A stretch of 22,333 nt of DNA. It comes from JBFEYJ01 sp041563315. GTDB taxonomy: Bacteria > Pseudomonadota > Gammaproteobacteria > Thiohalomonadales > Thiohalomonadaceae. The position numbers and the translations under genes were made by a program. Shown one piece after another: positions 15,914 to 22,333 of this stretch. The stretch is from the NCBI GenBank assembly GCA_041563315.1, contig JBFFNE010000047.1, positions 1-22,333 on the forward strand, given 5' to 3'. The number at the start of each line of letters is the position of its first letter. The stretch's first letter is position 1. The notes under the pieces are model-generated. The model searched no databases, was not told the DNA's origin, and saw only the letters and a list, made by a program, of their open reading frames with translations.

Positions 15914-16050
15914 TTGTGGAAGCGACCTTACAGGTCGCGGTTGAACCCAGGCACCCAATCTGCCGCTATGTTTTTTGTAGGAGCCGAGTCCCCTCGGCGA
16001 CGGATGCAAGATTTGACCTCCAGTCACCCGGAAGACTGGGCTCCTACAAT
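15914..16050. repeat. REP/BIME-like palindromic element between glgE and treS
   Basis: Two palindromic units fill most of the 218-base gap. Unit one is TTGTGGAAGCGACC, with stem GCGACC 15922-15927 / GGTCGC 15933-15938. Unit two is bounded by a perfect 11-base inverted repeat, TTGTAGGAGCC 15975-15985 and GGCTCCTACAA 16039-16049, and contains two inner hairpins (GCCGAG 15983-15988 / CTCGGC 15993-15998; CCAGTC 16020-16025 / GACTGG 16034-16039). The GTAGGAGC...GCTCCTAC ends resemble extragenic palindromes common in Pseudomonas and other gammaproteobacteria. Such elements may be moved by RAYT transposases and can stabilise upstream mRNA; that role is inferred. Confidence 0.75.
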
Positions 16051-16091
16051 AATCGAGGATTGTGCTCCAACTGTCAGGTGAACAACATCAA

Positions 16092-16118
16092 ATGAGTAAT
16101 CCGAAACAGACACCATGA
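16092..16118 (+). CDS. Possible 8-codon leader peptide overlapping the treS start
   Basis: ATG 16092 opens the minicistron MSNPKQTP, whose TGA (16116-16118) overlaps the treS ATG (16115-16117) in an ATGA arrangement. treS has no Shine-Dalgarno sequence of its own immediately upstream. A weak AGGTG at 16076-16080 lies eleven bases before the minicistron start. If translated, it would deliver ribosomes to treS by termination-reinitiation. This is a tentative reading; the overlap could be chance. Confidence 0.25.
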   Translation: MSNPKQTP

Positions 16119-19100
16119 TCACACGAGAACTCCCCCCGGCGCTGATACCCGATCCCCTGTGGTACAAGGACGCCATCATCTATCAGCTGCACGTCAAGGC
16201 CTTCGCCGACGCCAATAACGACGGCATGGGGGACTTTCGCGGGCTCATCGAAAGACTCGATTACGTGCAGGACCTGGGCGTCAACACCATCTGGCTGCTG
16301 CCGTTCTACCCCTCCCCGATGCGTGACGACGGCTACGATATCGCCGACTATCGGAATGTGCACCCCGATTACGGCTCGCTGCGGGATTTTAAGAAGTTCG
16401 TGCACGAAGCGCATCGGCGCGGCATCCGTATCATCACCGAACTGGTCATCAATCATACCTCCGACCTGCACCCCTGGTTCCAGGAGGCACGCAAGGCGCC
16501 GCCCGGCTCGCGCAAACGCGAATTCTATATCTGGAGCGACACGGTGATGAAATTCCAGGAGACACGGATCATCTTCACCGATACCGAGTCCTCCAACTGG
16601 CAGTGGGACGATGAGGCCGGCGCCTACTACTGGCACCGCTTTTTCTCCCATCAGCCCGATCTCAACCACAACAATCCGGAGGTGGTGAAGGCGATCATCC
16701 GCGTCATGCGTTTCTGGCTCGACATGGGGGTCGACGGCCTACGCCTGGACGCCATCCCCTACTTGTGTGTGCGCGAGGGAACCACCAATGAAAACCTGCC
16801 CGAGACCCACGAGGTAATCAAACAAATGCGTGCGGTGGTCGACGAACAATACCGGGATCGCATGTTTCTGGCGGAGGCCAACCAGTGGCCAGAGGATGTG
16901 CGTGACTATTTCGGCGAAGGCGACGAGTGTCACATGGCCTATCACTTCCCGCTGATGCCGCGCATGTACATGGCCATCGCCCAGGAGGATCGCCACCCCA
17001 TCACCGAGATCATGGCGCAGACCCCGGATATTCCGGAGAGCTGCCAGTGGGCCATTTTCCTGCGCAACCATGACGAGCTGACCCTGGAGATGGTCACCGA
17101 TCGTGAACGCGATTACATGTACCAGACCTTCGCGGCGGACCCGCGCATGCGCATCAATGTCGGCATCCGCCGACGGCTGGCCAGCCTGATGAACAACGAC
17201 TCGGACATGATCAAGCTGATGAACAGCCTGCTGCTGTCGATGCCGGGCTCCCCCATCATTTACTACGGTGACGAAATCGCCATGGGCGACAACATCTACC
17301 TGGGCGATCGTAACTCGGTGCGCACGCCGATGCAGTGGAGCCCGGACCGCAATGCCGGGTTTTCCCGGACCGATCCGCAGCGGCTCTATCTGCCGCCGAT
17401 CATGGACCCGCTGTACGGTTATGAATCGGTCAATGTCGAGGCACAAAGTCGCTCCCCCGCCTCGCTGCTCAACTGGATGAAGCGGCTGATCGCGGTGCGC
17501 AAGGCACACAAGTCCTTCGGCCGCGGCACGCTCGAATTCCTGCGCCCCGGCAACCGCAAGATCATCGCCTACGTGCGCGAATACGGCGATGAGTCCATCC
17601 TCTGTGTCGCCAACCTTTCCCGCTGGTCGCAGCCGGTGGAGCTGGATCTGTCACGGTTCAAGGGCCGGGTACCCATCGAACTGATGGGCAATACCACCTT
17701 CCCACCGATTGGTGAACTGCCCTACTTGCTGACCCTGCCAGGTCACATCTTCTACTGGTTTCGTCTCGCCGAAGAGGCGGAAGTCCCGTCCTGGCACAAG
17801 GAGATGCTACCGCCAATTGAACTGCCCATGTTGATACTGTTTGCCGGCTGGGAAAGCCTGTTCCCCGAGCGCGTGGAACAGGGACGGGTCAAAATGGCTG
17901 AACGTCTGCGCCGTCAGCTCGAACAGGAGATCCTGCCCAAATGCATCGTCGAGCAGCGCTGGTTCGCTGCCAAGGGCGAAACCCTCGATAGCATCCATAT
18001 CACTCAGTCCACCATGTGGCCGCAGGAAAAACAGAACTGGCTCCTGGCCTGGCTGGAGGTGTGCTGCTACGAAGGCGAGAGTCAACGCTACTTTCTGCCG
18101 CTGGCCATCGCCTGGGAGGACGGCGACGAGGAGCGGCTACCTGAGCTGATGCCCAAGGCCCTGGCCCGGGTGCGCCAGCGTTCCCGCGTCGGTATTCTTT
18201 ATGACGCCATGGCGGATGCGGACTTCGTCAATCGCCTGATCAAGGCGATGGCCGATGAGGAACGCGTGCCGTTCAATGGCGGAGAGCTGCGCTTTATTCG
18301 CACTAGTGCCTTTGCGGAGTTGACTCGCGACTACGTGCCCTGTGCGCTCGAACGCCCCCCTAGCGAGGGCAGCAACAGCACCCGGATCCTCGGCGACCGG
18401 CTCTTTATCAAGGCCTATCGCCACTTGCGGGAAGGCCTCAACCCTGAACTGGAGATGGGGCGATTTCTCACCGAGGTCTCCCCCTTCCCCCACATCGTTC
18501 CGTTGGCCGGGGCACTCGAGTACCAGGGCGCGAACGACACGGTGGTCACCATGGCCCTGTTGCAGGGTTATGTGGAAAACCAGGGCGATGCCTGGAGCTA
18601 CACGGTGGACTACCTGGAGCGATTCTTCGACGATGTGCTGCTCTCCGACCTGGACATCGAAGCCGAAGATGGCGCTTTGCATTCGGGCTACCTGGCGCAG
18701 ATTGAGACCCTCGGAATGCGCACCGGAGAGTTGCATTGTGCACTGGCGGTGACCAGCGCAGACCCGGCTTTCGACCCCGAGGCGGTAAGCAACGCGGACC
18801 TGGTGGCCTGGCGCAAGGCGGTTAAGCAGGATTTGCGTGAAAGCCTGAAAAAACTGCAACACGTTAAATCTCATCTCCCCGAATCCTTGCGCGAGAACGC
18901 CAGTCGTTTGCTGGAAGGAAAAGAACCCCTGATCGACTGGTGCATGACGCAGGTACCCGACTCCATCAGTTCCTGCAAGACGCGCTATCACGGCGACTAT
19001 CACCTCGGACAGGTGCTGATGGTGGAGAATGATTTCATCATTATCGATTTCGAAGGGGAACCCGCACGCCCGCTGGCGGAACGTCGTGCCAAGCATTCCC

Positions 19101-19453
19101 CCCTACGCGATGTGGCCGGCATGCTCCGCTCGTTTAACTATGCGGCCGAATTTGCCTTGGGGGAATCGACCGCCGAGCGTCCGCTGGATTTACCACGCTT
19201 GCGCCCACTTGCCGAGCGCTGGGAGCAGGCGACAAGGGAAACCTTCCTGAAAGCCTATCGCACAGCCGTGGCGGGATGCCCATGCTATCCCGCCGATGAG
19301 GGCCATGCCGAAGCCCTGCTCGGGCTATTCACCCTGGAAAAGGCGCTCTATGAACTGCGTTACGAGTTGCAGAACCGGCCGGACTGGCTCGATGTGCCGC
19401 TAACCGGGCTGCTGGCTTTTCTCGACACCATAACGGAAGGCGATAATGCCTGA
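16115..19453 (+). CDS. treS: Trehalose synthase-maltokinase fusion (TreS-Mak/Pep2)
   Basis: This 1112-residue bifunctional cytoplasmic enzyme links trehalose to GlgE. Residues ~10-550 are TreS (GH13_16), which interconverts trehalose and maltose: YQLHVKAFADANNDGMGDF, nucleophile Asp212 (GLRLDAIPYL), acid/base Glu254 (FLAEANQWPED), Asp320 (RNHDELTLE). Residues ~590-1110 are maltokinase, which makes maltose-1-phosphate from maltose and ATP: VEQRWFAAKG near 613-621, catalytic Asp961 in HGDYHLGQ and metal-binding Asp978 in IDFEGEP. The fused form is common in proteobacteria, whereas mycobacteria have two proteins. ATG 16115 gives the canonical N-terminus (LIPDPLWYKDAIIYQ) but has no clear Shine-Dalgarno sequence. 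The 3' end overlaps glgC by eight bases. Confidence 0.96.
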   Translation: MITRELPPALIPDPLWYKDAIIYQLHVKAFADANNDGMGDFRGLIERLDYVQDLGVNTIWLLPFYPSPMRDDGYDIADYRNVHPDYGSLRDFKKFVHEAHRRGIRIITELVINHTSDLHPWFQEARKAPPGSRKREFYIWSDTVMKFQETRIIFTDTESSNWQWDDEAGAYYWHRFFSHQPDLNHNNPEVVKAIIRVMRFWLDMGVDGLRLDAIPYLCVREGTTNENLPETHEVIKQMRAVVDEQYRDRMFLAEANQWPEDVRDYFGEGDECHMAYHFPLMPRMYMAIAQEDRHPITEIMAQTPDIPESCQWAIFLRNHDELTLEMVTDRERDYMYQTFAADPRMRINVGIRRRLASLMNNDSDMIKLMNSLLLSMPGSPIIYYGDEIAMGDNIYLGDRNSVRTPMQWSPDRNAGFSRTDPQRLYLPPIMDPLYGYESVNVEAQSRSPASLLNWMKRLIAVRKAHKSFGRGTLEFLRPGNRKIIAYVREYGDESILCVANLSRWSQPVELDLSRFKGRVPIELMGNTTFPPIGELPYLLTLPGHIFYWFRLAEEAEVPSWHKEMLPPIELPMLILFAGWESLFPERVEQGRVKMAERLRRQLEQEILPKCIVEQRWFAAKGETLDSIHITQSTMWPQEKQNWLLAWLEVCCYEGESQRYFLPLAIAWEDGDEERLPELMPKALARVRQRSRVGILYDAMADADFVNRLIKAMADEERVPFNGGELRFIRTSAFAELTRDYVPCALERPPSEGSNSTRILGDRLFIKAYRHLREGLNPELEMGRFLTEVSPFPHIVPLAGALEYQGANDTVVTMALLQGYVENQGDAWSYTVDYLERFFDDVLLSDLDIEAEDGALHSGYLAQIETLGMRTGELHCALAVTSADPAFDPEAVSNADLVAWRKAVKQDLRESLKKLQHVKSHLPESLRENASRLLEGKEPLIDWCMTQVPDSISSCKTRYHGDYHLGQVLMVENDFIIIDFEGEPARPLAERRAKHSPLRDVAGMLRSFNYAAEFALGESTAERPLDLPRLRPLAERWEQATRETFLKAYRTAVAGCPCYPADEGHAEALLGLFTLEKALYELRYELQNRPDWLDVPLTGLLAFLDTITEGDNA

Positions 19454-20702
19454 ACAAGTGCGCATCCTGGCCTTTGTCATGGCTGGTGGCCAGGGCAAAC
19501 GGCTGCAGCCGCTGACCGCCGAACGCTCCAAGCCGGCGGTGCCTTTCGGCGCGCGTTACCGCATCGTCGACTTTGTACTCAGCAACCTGATCAACTCCCG
19601 GATCTATTCGGTGTATGTGCTGGTGCAGTACAAATCGCAGTCGCTGATCGAGCATATCCGCAAGGCCTGGACGCTCTCACCAATCCAGGCGGAACAATTC
19701 ATTACCGTGGTACCGCCACAGATGCTCGAAGGTCAGGAGTGGTTTCTCGGTACCGCTGATGCGGTCTACCAGAATATCAACCTTATCGAGGAGCAACACC
19801 CGGACCTGGTAGCGGTATTTGGCGCCGATCATCTCTACCGGATGGACCTGCGCCAGATGCTTCGTTTCCACCTCGAGCGGGAGGCTGAAGTCAGCGTCGC
19901 TGCCCTGCCCGTATCCCTGGAACAGGCCTCGGCCTTCGGCATCATCAGAGTGGATAGGGAATCGCGTATCTGCGAGTTTCAGGAAAAACCGGTCAGCCCG
20001 GCACCCATGCCAGGTGATGCCCGCCGCGCCTATGCTTCTATGGGCAACTATCTGTTCAATGCCGAAATACTGGTTGAGGCATTGCAGGAATCGCACCAAC
20101 TGGGTGAAATCGATTTCGGCCATCACATCCTGCCTCGGACGATCGGGGCACGGCGTTGCCTGGCCTACAATTTCGCCGACAACCGCATTCCGGGGATCAA
20201 GGCTTACGAAGAATCGGCCTATTGGCGCGACGTGGGCACCATCGACGCCTACTACGAAGCCAACATGGACCTGCTGGAGGAGCAACCGCGCTTCAACGTA
20301 TTCAATCCCCAATGGCCGATCTATTCAAGCAATTACCAGGGCCCGGTGGCCAAGATCAGCTGCGGCGAGATCCGCAACACCATGATTGGCGCGGCCACTG
20401 TGGTCAACGGCGCGACCATTCGAAACTCCATCATTCGCCGCGAAGTGGTCCTCGAAGAGGGGGCAGAGGTTGAGGATTGCATCATCATGGATTATGTCCG
20501 CATCTGCCGCGGCGCTCACCTACGCCGGGTAATTGTCGATCGCCATAACCACATCGCCGTCGATTCCCGCATCGGATTTGATCCCGAGGAAGATCGCAAA
20601 CACTACCATGTGACCCCGTCGGGGGTAGTCGTCATTCCCCAGGGGCGGGTGAATTATTTCCCACGTGGCGCGCGCACTGGCGGGATCGGCTATGAGGAGT
20701 AA
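19446..20702 (+). CDS. glgC: Glucose-1-phosphate adenylyltransferase (ADP-glucose pyrophosphorylase)
   Basis: GlgC makes ADP-glucose from ATP and glucose-1-phosphate, the committed step of classical bacterial glycogen synthesis. The 418 residues match the family. Seen: the nucleotide-binding loop MAGGQGKRLQPLT (12-24), SKPAVPFG, catalytic Asp128 in FGADHLYRMD, Lys181 in FQEKP for glucose-1-phosphate, and a C-terminal left-handed beta-helix with hexapeptide-like repeats (VVNGATIRNSIIRREVVLEEGA, read in parts). Arg37 aligns with the activator-site Lys39 of E. coli GlgC (GARYR versus GGKFR), so allosteric control may differ. ATG 19446 follows GGAAGG (19435-19440) and lies inside the treS end. 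glgX starts six bases after the stop. Confidence 0.95.
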   Translation: MPEQVRILAFVMAGGQGKRLQPLTAERSKPAVPFGARYRIVDFVLSNLINSRIYSVYVLVQYKSQSLIEHIRKAWTLSPIQAEQFITVVPPQMLEGQEWFLGTADAVYQNINLIEEQHPDLVAVFGADHLYRMDLRQMLRFHLEREAEVSVAALPVSLEQASAFGIIRVDRESRICEFQEKPVSPAPMPGDARRAYASMGNYLFNAEILVEALQESHQLGEIDFGHHILPRTIGARRCLAYNFADNRIPGIKAYEESAYWRDVGTIDAYYEANMDLLEEQPRFNVFNPQWPIYSSNYQGPVAKISCGEIRNTMIGAATVVNGATIRNSIIRREVVLEEGAEVEDCIIMDYVRICRGAHLRRVIVDRHNHIAVDSRIGFDPEEDRKHYHVTPSGVVVIPQGRVNYFPRGARTGGIGYEE

Positions 20703-20708
20703 CCGCTC

Positions 20709-22333
20709 ATGACTGGCACCACCATTATCGGCCATATCTCCCCTACCCGTGTCTGGCCGGGAAGCCCCTATCCCCTGGGTGCGACCTGGGATGGTCAGGG
20801 CGTGAATTTTGCCCTGTTCTCGGAAAACGCCGAACGGGTCGAGCTCTGCTTATTCGATGCCCATGGCCGACGCGAGGTGGAGCGCATCGATATGGCCGAA
20901 CAGACCGATCTGGTGTGGCACTGTTACCTGCCCGATGCCCGTCCGGGCCTAATCTACGGGTATCGCGTGTATGGACCCTACGAACCGCAACACGGGCACC
21001 GCTTCAACCCTAGCAAGCTGCTGCTCGATCCCTACGCCAAAAACATCATCGGGCTGCTACGCTGGAACGACAGCCACTTCGGTTACCGCGTCGATCATAA
21101 AAAGACTGATCTCTCATTTGACCGGCGCAACAACGCCTCGGCAATGCCCAAGTGCAAGGTCATCGATCCAGCCTTTACCTGGGGTGATGATCGCCTCCCT
21201 CGCATCCCTTGGCACGACACCGTGTTGTATGAACTGCACGTCAAGGGGTTTACCTTCAAGCATCCGGATGTGCCGCCACCGCTGCGCGGGACTTATGCCG
21301 GACTGGCTACCGCACCGGTGATCGATTACCTGAAAAATCTCGGCGTCACCGCCGTGGAGCTTATGCCGATCCACGCCTTTATCGATGACCGCCGTCTGGT
21401 CGAACACGGCATGCGCAATTACTGGGGCTATAACACCATCGGTTTCTTCGCCCCGGAAATGCGTTATTCGGCTACCGGTCTGCCAGACGAGTTCAAGACC
21501 ATGGTCAAGACCTTCCACTCGGCCGGTCTAGAGGTGATCCTCGACGTAGTCTACAACCACACCGCCGAGGGTAATCATCTTGGCCCTACGCTCTGCTTTC
21601 GAGGCATCGATAATGCCGCCTATTATCGCCTTCTGCCCGAGGATCCTCGCCACTACAAGGACTATACCGGTACCGGCAACACCCTCAACATGATGCACCC
21701 TCGCGTGCTGCAACTGATCATGGACAGCCTGCGTTACTGGGTGATGGAGATGCACGTCGACGGCTTTCGCTTCGATCTCGCCTCCGCCCTGGCCCGTGAA
21801 CTGCATGACGTGAACCGGCTGGGCGCCTTTTTCGATATCATCCACCAGGATCCGGTGCTCTCCCAGGTCAAGCTCATCGCCGAACCGTGGGACCTGGGTG
21901 AAGGGGGCTACCAGGTCGGTAACTTCCCTCCAGGCTGGACTGAATGGAATGGCCAGTATCGCGACACCGTGCGTGATTATTGGCGCGGAGAGGCCGGGGT
22001 GCTTAGCGAACTGGCTTCACGCCTGACCGGCTCCAGCGATCTGTACCAATCGGACGGCCGGCGCCCCTCGGCCAGTATCAACTTCGTCACCGCCCACGAC
22101 GGCTTTACTCTGCGTGATCTGGTCAGCTATAACGAAAAACACAATGAGGCCAACATGGAGGATAACCGTGATGGCGAGTCCCATAACCGTAGCTGGAACG
22201 CCGGTGTGGAAGGCCCCACCGATGACTCGCAAATTCTTGCCCTGCGGACACGACAACAGCGCAACTTTCTCGCCACCCTGCTGTTGTCGCAAGGGGTACC
22301 CATGTTGTTGGCTGGTGATGAATTCAACCGCAC
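20709..22333 (+). CDS. glgX: Glycogen debranching enzyme GlgX (3' end outside window)
   Basis: This is an isoamylase-type GH13_11 enzyme that hydrolyses alpha-1,6 branches of glycogen or limit dextrin. 541 complete codons are present of an expected ~700, and the frame is open to the window edge. Seen: an N-terminal CBM48 domain (PYPLGATWDGQGVNFALFSE, in part), YELHVKGFT, GYNTIGFFAPE, DVVYNHTAEG, nucleophile Asp356 in VDGFRFDLAS, acid/base Glu392 in IAEPWDLGEGGYQVG, and Asp464 in TAHDGFTL. The 72-residue spacing of the last two equals that of E. coli GlgX. ATG 20709 is preceded by GAGGAG (20694-20699) at nine bases, within the end of glgC. A TreX-type isoamylase is the alternative name; the two are close relatives. 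Confidence 0.95.
   Translation, partial: MTGTTIIGHISPTRVWPGSPYPLGATWDGQGVNFALFSENAERVELCLFDAHGRREVERIDMAEQTDLVWHCYLPDARPGLIYGYRVYGPYEPQHGHRFNPSKLLLDPYAKNIIGLLRWNDSHFGYRVDHKKTDLSFDRRNNASAMPKCKVIDPAFTWGDDRLPRIPWHDTVLYELHVKGFTFKHPDVPPPLRGTYAGLATAPVIDYLKNLGVTAVELMPIHAFIDDRRLVEHGMRNYWGYNTIGFFAPEMRYSATGLPDEFKTMVKTFHSAGLEVILDVVYNHTAEGNHLGPTLCFRGIDNAAYYRLLPEDPRHYKDYTGTGNTLNMMHPRVLQLIMDSLRYWVMEMHVDGFRFDLASALARELHDVNRLGAFFDIIHQDPVLSQVKLIAEPWDLGEGGYQVGNFPPGWTEWNGQYRDTVRDYWRGEAGVLSELASRLTGSSDLYQSDGRRPSASINFVTAHDGFTLRDLVSYNEKHNEANMEDNRDGESHNRSWNAGVEGPTDDSQILALRTRQQRNFLATLLLSQGVPMLLAGDEFNR

Noticed and set aside
18137..19096. Long open frame (319 codons) on the minus strand inside treS-maltokinase
   Set aside because: It is an antisense shadow of a GC-rich coding sequence; it has no recognisable domain, and the + strand frame carries all the maltokinase motifs.
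1..22333. CRISPR arrays, tRNA or rRNA genes, insertion sequences
   Set aside because: No regularly spaced repeats, no tRNA-like cloverleaf or rRNA segment, and no transposase frame were seen.

Overview
The window (about 22.3 kb) reads as bacterial chromosome with every supported gene on the + strand. It carries a trehalose/glycogen (alpha-glucan) locus with a multisubunit Mrp/Mbh-type cation/proton antiporter operon inserted in it. The gene content (TreS fused to maltokinase, GlgE, GlgB, GlgC, GlgX, a split Mrp system), the moderately high GC and a REP-like element with GTAGGAGC/GCTCCTAC ends suggest a gammaproteobacterium. That placement is inference; there is no rRNA or other phylogenetic marker here.

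Layout. (1) 1-2745: the 3' end of trehalose-6-phosphate phosphatase (otsB), overlapping a GH65 glycoside phosphorylase-type gene. (2) 2827-9820: nine tightly overlapping membrane-protein genes: mnhE, mnhF, mnhG, a DUF4040/MbhD gene, an MbhE-MnhB fusion, mnhC, mnhD and two further NuoL/M/N-like genes. The last one has lost most of the charged residues expected in the proton path. (3) 9821-10159: 339 bases without a gene but with hairpins, then a GH100-like glycosidase (10160-11365). (4) 11366-11867: an AT-richer patch with one small unrecognised, phage-like gene. (5) 11868-22333: glgB, glgE, a REP-like element, treS-maltokinase fusion, glgC, and glgX, which runs off the end.

How the genes fit together. 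TreS isomerises trehalose to maltose and its fused kinase makes maltose-1-phosphate. GlgE uses that to extend alpha-1,4-glucan, GlgB adds branches and GlgX trims them. GlgC supplies ADP-glucose for a synthase (GlgA or GlgM) that is not in the window. OtsB makes trehalose from trehalose-6-phosphate, and the GH65 enzyme and the GH100-like enzyme probably remobilise sugar. The embedded antiporter would export Na+ (or another monovalent cation) in exchange for protons. A plausible reading, which is inference, is a locus linking compatible-solute/glycogen balance with ion homeostasis under osmotic or alkaline stress.

Most starts were moved from the longest open frame to the start that has a Shine-Dalgarno sequence and a short overlap with the upstream gene. 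Several of these are TTG or GTG.
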